A stretch of 64,000 bases of DNA from Sepiola atlantica (GCA_963556195.1 CAUVYP010000245.1:1-64000); one strand, 5' to 3'; positions 24,428 through 38,194 are shown, counted from the first letter of the stretch. Notes: generated from the letters alone by a model not told the origin. Translations and numbers: made by a program.

Positions 24428-26659
24428 TTGTTGATGTTTTGCGTATTCAGTTTGTATCGACATATCTCCGGGAGTACAAGAGCTGAACTTCTTAAACTTG
24501 GTACTTCAGTAGTGAATGTGTGTCCGCTAATGTCTTCAAAGTTTCGGAGCACAATTCTTATAAATGTGGAAGTTATAAACAAAAGCGATATCAACTTTAA
24601 ATCGCACTAAATTTTGTTGATGTTTTGCGTATTCAGTTTGTATCGACATATCTCCGGGAGTACAAGAGCTGAACTTCTGAAACTTACTACTTCAGTAGAA
24701 TATGTATTTCCGCTATGGTTTGCAAAGTTTTGTTGCACAATTCTTATAAATGTGGAAGTTATAAACAAAAGCGAAATCAACTTTAAATCGCCTTAAATTT
24801 TGTTGATGTTTTGCGTATTCAGTTTGTATCGACATATCTCCGGGAGTACAAGAGCTGAACTTCTGAAACTCCGTACTTCAGTAGAATATGTTTGTCCGCT
24901 ATTGTCTGCAAAGTTTCGGAGCACAATTCTTATAAATGTGGAAGTTATAAACAAAAGCGATATCAACTTTAAATCGCACTAAATTTTGTTGATGTTTTGC
25001 GTATTCAGTTTGTATCGACATATCTCCGGGAGTACAAGAGCTGAACTTCTGAAACTTGGTACTTCAGTAGAATATGTATTTCCGCTATTGTCTGCAAAGT
25101 TTTGTTGCACAATTCTTATAAATGTGGAAGTTATAAACAAAAGCGATATCAACTTTAAATCGCCTTAAATTTTGTTGATGTTTTGCGTATTGAGTTTGTA
25201 TCGACATATCTCCGGGAGTACAAGAGCTGAACTTCTGAAACTTGGTACTTCAGTAGAATATGTGTGTCCGCTAATATCTGCAAAGTTTCGGAGCACAATT
25301 CTTATAAATGTGGAAGTTATAAACAAAAGCGATATCAACTTTAAATCGCACTAAATTTTGTTGATGTTTTGCGTATTCAGTTTGTATCGACATATCTCCG
25401 GGAGTACAAGAGCTAAACTTCTGAAACTTACTACTTCAGTAGAATATGTATTTCCGCTATTGTCTGCAAAGTTTTGTTGCACAATTCTTATAAATGTGGA
25501 AGTTATAAACAAAAGCGATATCAACTTTAAATCGCCTTAAATTTTGTTGATGTTTTGCGTATTCAGTTTGTATCGATATATCTCCGGGAGTACAAGAGCT
25601 GAACTTCTGAAACTTGGTACTTCAGTAGAAAATGTGTGTCCGCTTATGTCTGCAAAGTTTCGGAGCACAATTCTTATAAATGTGGAAGTTATAAACAAAA
25701 GCGATATCAACTTTAAATCGCACTAAATTTTGTTGATGTTTTGCGTATTCAGTTTGTATCGACATATCTCCGGGAGTACAAGAGCTGAACTTCTGAAACT
25801 TGGTACGTCAGTAGAAAATGTGTGTCCGCTAATGTCTGCAAAGTTTCGGAGCACAATTCTTATAAATGTGGAAGTTATAAACAAAAGCGATATCAACTTT
25901 AAATCGCACTAAATTTTGTTGATGTTTTGCGTATTCAGTTTGTATCGACATATCTCCGGGAGTACAAGAGCTGAACTTCTGAAACTTGGTACTTCAGTAG
26001 AAAATGTGTGTCCGCTAATGTCTGCAAAGTTTCGGAGCACAATTCTTATAAATGTGGAAGTTATAAACAAAAGCGATATCAACTTTAAATCGGACTAAAT
26101 TTTGTTGATGTTTTGCGTATTCAGTTTGTATCGACATTTCTCCGGGAGTACAAGAGCTGAACTTCTGAAACTTGGTACTTCAGTAGAATATGTATTTCCG
26201 CTATTGTCTGCAAAGTTGTGTTGCACAATTCTTATAAATGTGGAAGTTATAAACAAAAGCGATATCAACTTTAAATCGCCTTAAATTTTGTTGATGTTTT
26301 GCGTATTCAGTTTGTATCGACATATCTCCGGGAGTACAAGAGCTGAACTTCTGAAACTTGGTACTTCAGTAGAAAATGTGTGTCCGCTAATATCTGCAAA
26401 GTTTCGGAGCACAATTCTAATAAATGTGGAAGTTATAAACAAAAGCGATATCAACTTTAAATCGGACTAAATTTTGTTGATGTTTTGCGTATTCAGTTTG
26501 TATCGACATATCTCCGGGAGTACAAGAGCTGAACTTCTGAAACTTGGTACTTCAGTAGAATATGTGTGTCCGCTATTGTCTGCAAAGTTTCGGAGCCCAA
26601 TTCTTATAAATGTGGAAGTTATAAACAAAAGCGATATCAACTTTAAATCGCCTTAAATT
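24428..26659. repeat. HOR derivative block P3 (12 monomers)
   Basis: Third copy of P, directly after P2 with no change of register. P3 plus Q2 (24,428-28,334) repeats P1 plus Q1 (18,289-22,195); both composite units are 3,907 bp. Confidence 0.93.
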
Positions 26660-28334
26660 TTGTTGATGTTTTGCGTATTCAGTTTGTATCGACATATTTC
26701 CGGGAGTACAAGAGCTGAACTTCTTAAACTTGGTACTTCAGTAGTAAATGTGTGTCCGCTAATGTCTGCAAAGTTTCGGAGCACAATTCTCATAAATGTG
26801 GAAGTTATAAACAAAAGCGATATCAACTTTAATTCGCACTAAATTTTGTTGATGTTTTGCGTATTCAGTTTGTATCGACATATCTCCGGGAGTACAAGAG
26901 CTGAACTTCTGAAACTTACTACTTCAGTAGAATATGTATTTCCGCTATGGTTTGCAAAGTTTTGTTGCACAATTCTTATAAATGTGGAAGTTATAAACAA
27001 AAGCGAAATACAACTTTAAATCGCCTTAAATTTTGTTGATGTTTTGCGTATTCAGTTTGTATCGACATATCTCCGGGAGTACAAGAGCTGAACTTCTGAA
27101 ACTCCGTACTTCAGTAGAATATGTTTGTCCGCTATTGTCTGCAAAGTTTCGGAGCACAATTCTTATAAATGTGGAAGTTATAAACAAAAGCGATATCAAC
27201 TTTAAATCGCACTAAATTTTGTTGATGTTTTGCGTATTCAGTTTGTATCGACATATCTCCGGGAGTACAAGAGCTGAACTTCTGAAACTTGGTACTTCAG
27301 TAGAATATGTATTTCCGCTATTGTCTGCAAAGTTTTGTTGCACAATTCTTATAAATGTGGAAGTTATAAACAAAAGCGATATCAACTTTAAATCGCCTTA
27401 AATTTTGTTGATGTTTTGCGTATTCAGTTTGTATCGACATATCTCCGGGAGTACAAGAGCTGAACTTCTGAAACTTGGTACGTCAGTAGAAAATGTGTGT
27501 CCGCTAATGTCTGCAAAGTTTCGGAGCACAATTCTTATAAATGTGGAAGTTATAAACAAAAGCGATATCAACTTTAAATCGCACTAAATTTTGTTGATGT
27601 TTTGCGTATTCAGTTTGTATCGACATATCTCCGGGAGTACAAGAGCTGAACTTCTGAAACTTGGTACTTCAGTAGAAAATGTGTGTCCGCTAATGTCTGC
27701 AAAGTTTCGGAGCACAATTCTTATAAATGTGGAAGTTATAAACAAAAGCGATATCAACTTTAAATCGGACTAAATTTTGTTGATGTTTTGCGTATTCAGT
27801 TTGTATCGACATATCTCCGGGAGTACAAGAGCTGAACTTCTGAAACTTGGTACTTCAGTAGAATATGTGTGTCCGCTATTGTCTGCAAAGTTTCGGAGCC
27901 CAATTCTTATAAATGTGGAAGTTATAAACAAAAGCGATATCAACTTTAAATCGCCTTAAATTTTGTTGATGTTTTGCGTATTCAGTTTGTATCGACATAT
28001 TTCCGGGAGTACAAGAGCTGAACTTCTTAAACTTGGTACTTCAGTAGTAAATGTGTGTCCGCTAATGTCTGCAAAGTTTCGGAGCACAATTCTCATAAAT
28101 GTGGAAGTTATAAACAAAAGCGATATCAACTTTAATTCGCACTAAATTTTGTTGATGTTTTGCGTATTCAGTTTGTATCGACATATCTCCGGGAGTACAA
28201 GAGCTGAACTTCTGAAACTTGGTACTTCAGTAGAATATGTATTTCCGCTATTGTCTGCAAAGTTGTGTTGCACAATTCTTATAAATGTGGAAGTTATAAA
28301 CAAAAGCGATATCAACTTTAAATCGCCTTAAATT
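26660..28334. repeat. HOR derivative block Q2 (9 monomers)
   Basis: Same order as Q1, again 1,675 bp with the 187-bp type 1 monomer. With R1 it forms a 4,651-bp unit that is repeated directly as Q3 plus R2. Confidence 0.93.
26846..27032. repeat. 187-bp type 1 monomer (+A at about 27010)
   Basis: Copy of the inserted-A monomer, with gaaatacaac and the usual aatgtggaag. Confidence 0.93.
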
Positions 28335-31310
28335 TTGTTGATGTTTTGCGTATTCAGTTTGTATCGACATATCTCCGGGAGTACAAGAGCTGAACTTCTG
28401 AAACTTGGTACTTCAGTAGAAAATGTGTGTCCGCTAATATCTGCAAAGTTTCGGAGCACAATTCTTATAAATGTGGAAGTTATAAACAAAAGCGATATCA
28501 ACTTTAAATCGCACTAAATTTTGTTGATGTTTTGCGTATTCAGTTTGTATCGACATATCTCCGGGAGTACAAGAGCTGAACTTCTGAAACTTGGTACGTC
28601 AGTAGAAAATGTGTGTCCGCTAATGTCTGCAAAGTTTCGGAGCACAGTTCTTATAAATGTGGAAGTTATACACAAAAGCGATATCAACTTTAAATCGCAC
28701 TAAATTTTGTTGATGTTTTGCGTATTCGGTTGTTATCAACATATCTCCGGGAGTACAAGAGCTGAACTTCTGAAACTTGGTACTTCAGTAGAATATGTAT
28801 TTCCGCTATTGTCTGCAAAGTTTTGTTGCACAATTCTTATAAATGTGGAAGTTATAAACAAAAGCGATATCAACTTTAAATCGCCTTAAATTTTGTTGAT
28901 GTTTTGCGTATTCAGTTTGTATCGACATATCTCCGGGAGTACAAGAGCTGAACTTCTTAAACTTGGTACTTCAGTAGTGAATGTGTGTCCGCTAATGTCT
29001 TCAAAGTTTCGGAGCACAATTCTTATAAATGTGGAAGTTATAAACAAAAGCGATATCAACTTTAAATCGCACTAAATTTTGTTGATGTTTTGCGTATTCA
29101 GTTTGTATCGACATATCTCCGGGAGTACAAGAGCTGAACTTCTGAAACTTACTACTTCAGTAGAATATGTATTTCCGCTATGGTTTGCAAAGTTTTGTTG
29201 CACAATTCTTATAAATGTGGAAGTTATAAACAAAAGCGAAATCAACTTTAAATCGCCTTAAATTTTGTTGATGTTTTGCGTATTCAGTTTGTATCGACAT
29301 ATCTCCGGGAGTACAAGAGCTGAACTTCTGAAACTCCGTACTTCAGTAGAATATGTTTGTCCGCTATTGTCTGCAAAGTTTCGGAGCACAATTCTTATAA
29401 ATGTGGAAGTTATAAACAAAAGCGATATCAACTTTAAATCGCACTAAATTTTGTTGATGTTTTGCGTATTCAGTTTGTATCGACATATCTCCGAGAGTAC
29501 AAGAGCTGAACTTCTGAAACTTGGTACTTCAGTAGAATATGTATTTCCGCTATTGTCTGCAAAGTTTTGTTGCACAATTCTTATAAATGTGGAAGTTATA
29601 AACAAAAGCGATATCAACTTTAAATCGCCTTAAATTTTGTTGATGTTTTGCGTATTGAGTTTGTATCGACATATCTCCGGGAGTACAAGAGCTGAACTTC
29701 TGAAACTTGGTACTTCAGTGGAATATGTGTGTCCGCTAATATCTGCAAAGTTTCGGAGCACAATTCTTATAAATGTGGAAGTTATAAACAAAAGCGATAT
29801 CAACTTTAAATCGCACTAAATTTTGTTGATGTTTTGCGTATTCAGTTTGTATCGACATATCTCCGGGAGTACAAGAGCTGAACTTCTGAAACTTACTACT
29901 TCAGTAGAATATGTATTTCCGCTATTGTCTGCAAAGTTTTGTTGCACAATTCTCATAAATGTGGAAGTTATAAACAAAAGCGATATCAACTTTAAATCGC
30001 CTTAAATTTTGTTGATGTTTTGCGTATTCAGTTTGTATCGACATATCTCCGGGAGTACAAGAGCTGAACTTCTGAAACTTGGTTCTTCAGTGGAAAATGT
30101 GTGTCCGCTAATATCTGCAAAGGTTCGGAGCACAATTCTTATAAATGTGGAAGTTATAAACAAAAGCGATATCAACTTTAAATCGCACTAAATTTTGTTG
30201 ATGTTTTGCGTATTCAGTTTGTATCGACATATCTCCGGGAGTACAAGAGCTGAACTTCTGAAACTTGGTACGTCAGTAGAAAATGTGTGTCCGCTAATGT
30301 CTGCAAAGTTTCGGAGCACAGTTCTTATAAATGTGGAAGTTATAAACAAAAGCGATATCAACTTTAAATCGCACTAAATTTTGTTGATGTTTTGCGTATT
30401 CGGTTGTTATCAACATATCTCCGGGAGTACAAGAGCTGAACTTCTGAAACTTGGTACTTCAGTAGAATATGTATTTCCGCTATTGTCTGCAAAGTTTTGT
30501 TGCACAATTCTTATAAATGTGGAAGTTATAAACAAAAGCGATATCAACTTTAAATCGCCTTAAATTTTGTTGATGTTTTGCGTATTCAGTTTGTATCGAC
30601 ATATCTCCGGGAGTACAAGAGCTGAACTTCTTAAACTTGGTACTTCAGTAGTGAATGTGTGTCCGCTAATGTCTTCAAAGTTTCGGGGCACAATTCTTAT
30701 AAATGTGGAAGTTATAAACAAAAGCGATATCAACTTTAAATCGCACTAAATTTTGTTGATGTTTTGCGTATTCAGTTTGTATCGACATATCTCCGCGAGT
30801 ACAAGAGCTGAACTTCTGAAACTTACTACTTCAGTAGAATATGTATTTCCGCTATGGTTTGCAAAGTTTTGTTGCACAATTCTTATAAATGTGGAAGTTA
30901 TAAACAAAAGCGAAATCAACTTTAAATCGCCTTAAATTTTGTTGATGTTTTGCGTATTCAGTTTGTATCGACATATCTCCGGGAGTACAAGAGCTGAACT
31001 TCTGAAACTCCGTACTTCAGTAGAATATGTTTGTCCGCTATTGTTTGCAAAGTTTCGGAGCACAATTCTTATAAATGTGGAAGTTATAAACAAAAGCGAT
31101 ATCAACTTTAAATCGCACTAAATTTTGTTGATGTTTTGCGTATTCAGTTTGTATCGACATATCTCCGGGAGTACAAGAGCTGAACTTCTGAAACTTGGTA
31201 CTTCAGTAGAATATGTATTTCCGCTATTGTCTGCAAAGTTTTGTTGCACAATTCTTATAAATGTGGAAGTTATAAACAAAAGCGATATCAACTTTAAATC
31301 GCCTTAAATT
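28335..31310. repeat. HOR derivative block R1 (16 monomers)
   Basis: Order 12-13-14-15-1-2-3-4-5-12v-13-14-15-1-2-3 in 2,976 bp. Private marks are gttatacacaaaag in the first type 13, ctccgagag in the first type 3, attctcataa in type 5, ggttcttcagtgg with aaggttcgg in the variant 12, tttcggggcac in the second type 15, ctccgcgag in the second type 1 and ttgtttgcaaag in the second type 2. Confidence 0.93.
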
Positions 31311-32985
31311 TTGTTGATGTTTTGCGTATTCAGTTTGTATCGACATATTTCCGGGAGTACAAGAGCTGAACTTCTTAAACTTGGTACTTCAGTAGTAAAT
31401 GTGTGTCCGCTAATGTCTGCAAAGTTTCGGAGCACAATTCTCATAAATGTGGAAGTTATAAACAAAAGCGATATCAACTTTAATTCGCACTAAATTTTGT
31501 TGATGTTTTGCGTATTCAGTTTGTATCGACATATCTCCGGGAGTACAAGAGCTGAACTTCTGAAACTTACTACTTCAGTAGAATATGTATTTCCGCTATG
31601 GTTTGCAAAGTTTTGTTGCACAATTCTTATAAATGTGGAAGTTATAAACAAAAGCGAAATACAACTTTAAATCGCCTTAAATTTTGTTGATGTTTTGCGT
31701 ATTCAGTTTGTATCGACATATCTCCGGGAGTACAAGAGCTGAACTTCTGAAACTCCGTACTTCAGTAGAATATGTTTGTCCGCTATTGTCTGCAAAGTTT
31801 CGGAGCACAATTCTTATAAATGTGGAAGTTATAAACAAAAGCGATATCAACTTTAAATCGCACTAAATTTTGTTGATGTTTTGCGTATTCAGTTTGTATC
31901 GACATATCTCCGGGAGTACAAGAGCTGAACTTCTGAAACTTGGTACTTCAGTAGAATATGTATTTTCGCTATTGTCTGCAAAGTTTTGTTGCACAATTCA
32001 TATAAATGTGGAAGTTATAAACAAAAGCGATATCAACTTTAAATCGCCTTAAATTTTGTTGATGTTTTGCGTATTCAGTTTGTATCGACATATCTCCGGG
32101 AGTACAAGAGCTGAACTTCTGAAACTTGGTACGTCAGTAGAAAATGTGTGTCCGCTAATGTCTGCAAAGTTTCGGAGCACAATTCTTATAAATGTGGAAG
32201 TTATAAACAAAAGCGATATCAACTTTAAATCGCACTAAATTTTGTTGATGTTTTGCGTATTCAGTTTGTATCGACATATCTCCGGGAGTACAAGAGCTGA
32301 ACTTCTGAAACTTGGTACTTCAGTAGAAAATGTGTGTCCGCTAATGTCTGCAAAGTTTCGGAGCACAATTCTTATAAATGTGGAAGTTATAAACAAAAGC
32401 GATATCAACTTTAAATCGGACTAAATTTTGTTGATGTTTTGCGTATTCAGTTTGTATCGACATATCTCCGGGAGTACAAGAGCTGAACTTCTGAAACTTG
32501 GTACTTCAGTAGAATATGTGTGTCCGCTATTGTCTGCAAAGTTTCGGAGCCCAATTCTTATAAATGTGGAAGTTATAAACAAAAGCGATATCAACTTTAA
32601 ATCGCCTTAAATTTTGTTGATGTTTTGCGTATTCAGTTTGTATCGACATATTTCCGGGAGTACAAGAGCTGAACTTCTTAAACTTGGTACGTCAGTAGTA
32701 AATGTGTGTCCGCTAATGTCTGCAAAGTTTCGGAGCACAATTCTCATAAATGTGGAAGTTATAAACAAAAGCGATATCAACTTTAATTCGCACTAAATTT
32801 TGTTGATGTTTTGCGTATTCAGTTTGTATCGACATATCTCCGGGAGTACAAGAGCTGAACTTCTGAAACTTGGTACTTCAGTAGAATATGTATTTCCGCT
32901 ATTGTCTGCAAAGTTGTGTTGCACAATTCTTATAAATGTGGAAGTTATAAACAAAAGCGATATCAACTTTAAATCGCCTTAAATT
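31311..32985. repeat. HOR derivative block Q3 (9 monomers)
   Basis: Third Q copy. Differences from Q2 are tattttcgc and attcatataa in the type 3 monomer (about 31,963 and 32,000) and gtacgtcagtag in the second type 10 monomer (about 32,691). Confidence 0.93.
31497..31683. repeat. 187-bp type 1 monomer (+A at about 31661)
   Basis: Third descendant of the inserted-A monomer, with gaaatacaac. Its neighbours are the same as at 20,707 and 26,846. Confidence 0.93.
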
Positions 32986-35961
32986 TTGTTGATGTTTTGC
33001 GTATTCAGTTTGTATCGACATATCTCCGGGAGTACAAGAGCTGAACTTCTGAAACTTGGTACTTCAGTAGAAAATGTGTGTCCGCTAATATCTGCAAAGT
33101 TTCGGAGCACAATTCTTATAAATGTGGAAGTTATAAACAAAAGCGATATCAACTTTAAATCGCACTAAATTTTGTTGATGTTTTGCGTATTCAGTTTGTA
33201 TCGACATATCTCCGGGAGTACAAGAGCTGAACTTCTGAAACTTGGTACGTCAGTAGAAAATGTGTGTCCGCTAATGTCTGCAAAGTTTCGGAGCACAGTT
33301 CTTATAAATGTGGAAGTTATACACAAAAGCGATATCAACTTTAAATCGCACTAAATTTTGTTGATGTTTTGCGTATTCGGTTGTTATCAACATATCTCCG
33401 GGAGTACAAGAGCTGAACTTCTGAAACTTGGTACTTCAGTAGAATATGTATTTCCGCTATTGTCTGCAAAGTTTTGTTGCACAATTCTTATAAATGTGGA
33501 AGTTATAAACAAAAGCGATATCAACTTTAAATCGCCTTAAATTTTGTTGATGTTTTGCGTATTCAGTTTGTATCGACATATCTCCGGGAGTACAAGAGCT
33601 GAACTTCTTAAACTTGGTACTTCAGTAGTGAATGTGTGTCCGCTAATGTCTTCAAAGTTTCGGAGCACAATTCTTATAAATGTGGAAGTTATAAACAAAA
33701 GCGATATCAACTTTAAATCGCACTAAATTTTGTTGATGTTTTGCGTATTCAGTTTGTATCGACATATCTCCGGGAGTACAAGAGCTGAACTTCTGAAACT
33801 TACTACTTCAGTAGAATATGTATTTCCGCTATGGTTTGCAAAGTTTTGTTGCACAATTCTTATAAATGTGGAAGTTATAAACAAAAGCGAAATCAACTTT
33901 AAATCGCCTTAAATTTTGTTGATGTTTTGCGTATTCAGTTTGTATCGACATATCTCCGGGAGTACAAGAGCTGAACTTCTGAAACTCCGTACTTCAGTAG
34001 AATATGTTTGTCCGCTATTGTCTGCAAAGTTTCGGAGCACAATTCTTATAAATGTGGAAGTTATAAACAAAAGCGATATCAACTTTAAATCGCACTAAAT
34101 TTTGTTGATGTTTTGCGTATTCAGTTTGTATCGACATATCTCCGAGAGTACAAGAGCTGAACTTCTGAAACTTGGTACTTCAGTAGAATATGTATTTCCG
34201 CTATTGTCTGCAAAGTTTTGTTGCACAATTCTTATAAATGTGGAAGTTATAAACAAAAGCGATATCAACTTTAAATCGCCTTAAATTTTGTTGATGTTTT
34301 GCGTATTGAGTTTGTATCGACATATCTCCGGGAGTACAAGAGCTGAACTTCTGAAACTTGGTACTTCAGTAGAATATGTGTGTCCGCTAATATCTGCAAA
34401 GTTTCGGAGCACAATTCTTATAAATGTGGAAGTTATAAACAAAAGCGATATCAACTTTAAATCGCACTAAATTTTGTTGATGTTTTGCGTATTCAGTTTG
34501 TATCGACATATCTCCGGGAGTACAAGAGCTGAACTTCTGAAACTTACTACTTCAGTAGAATATGTATTTCCGCTATTGTCTGCAAAGTTTTGTTGCACAA
34601 TTCTCATAAATGTGGAAGTTATAAACAAAAGCGATATCAACTTTAAATCGCCTTAAATTTTGTGTATGTTTTGCGTATTCAGTTTGTATCGACATATCTC
34701 CGGGAGTACAAGAGCTGAACTTCTGAAACTTGGTTCTTCAGTGGAAAATGTGTGTCCGCTAATATCTGCAAAGGTTCGGAGCACAATTCTTATAAATGTG
34801 GAAGTTATAAACAAAAGCGATATCAACTTTAAATCGCACTAAATTTTGTTGATGTTTTGCGTATTCAGTTTGTATCGACATATCTCCGGGAGTACAAGAG
34901 CTGAACTTCTGAAACTTGGTACGTCAGTAGAAAATGTGTGTCCGCTAATGTCTGCAAAGTTTCGGAGCACAGTTCTTATAAATGTGGAAGTTATAAACAA
35001 AAGCGATATCAACTTTAAATCGCACTAAATTTTGTTGATGTTTTGCGTATTCGGTTGTTATCAACATATCTCCGGGAGTACAAGAGCTGAACTTCTGAAA
35101 CTTGGTACTTCAGTAGAATATGTATTTCCGCTATTGTCTGCAAAGTTTTGTTGCACAATTCTTATAAATGTGGAAGTTATAAACAAAAGCGATATCAACT
35201 TTAAATCGCCTTAAATTTTGTTGATGTTTTGCGTATTCAGTTTGTATCGACATATCTCCGGGAGTACAAGAGCTGAACTTCTTAAACTTGGTACTTCAGT
35301 AGTGAATGTGTGTCCGCTAATGTCTTCAAAGTTTCGGGGCACAATTCTTATAAATGTGGAAGTTATAAACAAAAGCGATATCAACTTTAAATCGCACTAA
35401 ATTTTGTTGATGTTTTGCGTATTCAGTTTGTATCGACATATCTCCGCGAGTACAAGAGCTGAACTTCTGAAACTTACTACTTCAGTAGAATATGTATTTC
35501 CGCTATGGTTTGCAAAGTTTTGTTGCACAATTCTTATAAATGTGGAAGTTATAAACAAAAGCGAAATCAACTTTAAATCGCCTTAAATTTTGTTGATGTT
35601 TTGCGTATTCAGTTTGTATCGACATATCTCCGGGAGTACAAGAGCTGAACTTCTGAAACTCCGTACTTCAGTAGAATATGTTTGTCCGCTATTGTTTGCA
35701 AAGTTTCGGAGCACAATTCTTATAAATGTGGAAGTTATAAACAAAAGCGATATCAACTTTAAATCGCACTAAATTTTGTTGATGTTTTGCGTATTCAGTT
35801 TGTATCGACATATCTCCGGGAGTACAAGAGCTGAACTTCTGAAACTTGGTACTTCAGTAGAATATGTATTTCCGCTATTGTCTGCAAAGTTTTGTTGCAC
35901 AATTCTTATAAATGTGAAAGTTATAAACAAAAGCGATATCAACTTTAAATCGCCTTAAATT
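32986..35961. repeat. HOR derivative block R2 (16 monomers)
   Basis: Copy of R1 carrying the same private marks. Differences seen: cagtagaat in type 4 where R1 has cagtggaat, tgtgtatg at 34,661 in place of tgttgatg, and gtgaaagtt near 35,915 in the last monomer. R1 and R2 are therefore recent duplicates with a handful of later mutations. Confidence 0.93.
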
Positions 35962-38194
35962 TTGTTGATGTTTTGCGTATTGAGTTTGTATCGACATATC
36001 TCCGGGAGTACAAGAGCTGAACTTCTGAAACTTGGTACTTCAGTAGAATATGTGTGTCCGCTAATATCTGCAAAGTTTCGGAGCACAATTCTTATAAATG
36101 TGGAAGTTATAAACAAAAGCGATATCAACTTTAAATCGCACTAAATTTTGTTGATGTTTTGCGTATTCAGTTTGTATCGACATATCTCCGGGAGTACAAG
36201 AGCTGAACTTCTGAAACTTACTACTTCAGTAGAATATGTATTTCCGCTATTGTCTGCAAAGTTTTGTTGCACAATTCTTATAAATGTGGAAGTTATAAAC
36301 AAAAGCGATATCAACTTTAAATCGCACTAAATTTTGTTGATGTTTTGCGTATTCAGTTTGTATCGATATATCTCCGGGAGTACAAGAGCTGAACTTCTGA
36401 AACTTGGTACTTCAGTAGAAAATGTGTGTCCGCTTATGTCTGCAAAGTTTCGGAGCACAATTCTTATAAATGTGGAAGTTATAAACAAAAGCGATATCAA
36501 CTTTAAATCGCACTAAATTTTGTTGATGTTTTGCGTATTCAGTTTGTATCGACATATCTCCGGGAGTACAAGAGCTGAACTTCTGAAACTTGGTACTTCA
36601 GTAGAATATGTATTTCCGCTATTGTCTGCAAAGTTTTGTTGCACAATTCTTATAAATGTGGAAGTTATAAACAAAAGCGATATCAACTTTAAATCGCCTT
36701 AAATTTTGTTGATGTTTTGCGTATTCAGTTTGTATCGACATATCTCCGGGAGTACAAGAGCTGAACTTCTGAAACTTGGTACGTCAGTAGAAAATGTGTG
36801 TCCGCTAATGTCTGCAAAGTTTCGGAGCACAATTCTTATAAATGTGGAAGTTATAAACAAAAGCGATATCAACTTTAAATCGCACTAAATTTTGTTGATG
36901 TTTTGCGTATTCAGTTTGTATCGACATATCTCCGGGAGTACAAGAGCTGAACTTCTGAAACTTGGTACTTCAGTAGAAAATGTGTGTCCGCTAATGTCTG
37001 CAAAGTTTCGGAGCACAATTCTTATAAATGTGGAAGTTATAAACAAAAGCGATATCAACTTTAAATCGGACTAAATTTTGTTGATGTTTTGCGTATTCAG
37101 TTTGTATCGACATATCTCCGGGAGTACAAGAGCTGAACTTCTGAAACTTGGTACTTCAGTAGAATATGTGTGTCCGCTATTGTCTGCAAAGTTTCGGAGC
37201 CCAATTCTTATAAATGTGGAAGTTATAAACAAAAGCGATATCAACTTTAAATCGCCTTAAATTTTGTTGATGTTTTGCGTATTCAGTTTGTATCGACATA
37301 TTTCCGGGAGTACAAGAGCTGAACTTCTTAAACTTGGTACTTCAGTAGTAAATGTGTGTCCGCTAATGTCTGCAAAGTTTCGGAGCACAATTCTCATAAA
37401 TGTGGAAGTTATAAACAAAAGCGATATCAACTTTAATTCGCACTAAATTTTGTTGATGTTTTTCGTATTCAGTTTGTATCGACATATCTCCGGGAGTACA
37501 AGAGCTGAACTTCTGAAACTTGGTACTTCAGTAGAATATGTATTTCCGCTATTGTCTGCAAAGTTGTGTTGCACAATTCTTATAAATGTGGAAGTTATAA
37601 ACAAAAGCGATATCAACTTTAAATCGCCTTAAATTTTGTTGATGTTTTGCGTATTCAGTTTGTATCGACATATCTCCGGGAGTACAAGAGCTGAACTTCT
37701 GAAACTTGGTACTTCAGTAGAAAATGTGTGTCCGCTAATATCTGCAAAGTTTCGGAGCACAATTCTTATAAATGTGGAAGTTATAAACAAAAGCGATATC
37801 AACTTTAAATCGCACTAAATTTTGTTGATGTTTTGCGTATTCAGTTTGTATCGACATATCTCCGGGAGTACAAGAGCTGAACTTCTGAAACTTGGTACGT
37901 CAGTAGAAAATGTGTGTCCGCTAATGTCTGCAAAGTTTCGGAGCACAGTTCTTATAAATGTGGAAGTTATAAACAAAAGCGATATCAACTTTAAATCGCA
38001 CTAAATTTTGGTGTATGTTTTGCGTATTCGGTTGTTATCAACATATCTCCGGGAGTACAAGAGCTGAACTTCTGAAACTTGGTACTTCAGTAGAATATGT
38101 ATTTCCGCTATTGTCTTCAAAGTTTTGTTGCACAATTCTTATAAATGTGGAAGTTATAAACAAAAGCGATATCAACTTTAAATCGCCTTAAATT
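35962..38194. repeat. Twelve-monomer segment linking R2 to P4
   Basis: Order 4-5-6-3-7-8-9-10-11-12-13-14 in 2,233 bp, which is the canonical order with a type 3 inserted between 6 and 7. The type 5 monomer ends cactaaa instead of ccttaaa, and the type 11 monomer has atgtttttcg. The last monomer is 187 bp. Confidence 0.88.
38008..38194. repeat. 187-bp type 14 monomer (junction lesion at about 38011)
   Basis: The start reads ttttggtgtatgtt instead of ttttgttgatgtt, one base longer. The gtgtatg element also appears at about 34,663 in a normal-length monomer. It also has gtcttcaaag in a B context. Confidence 0.85.
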
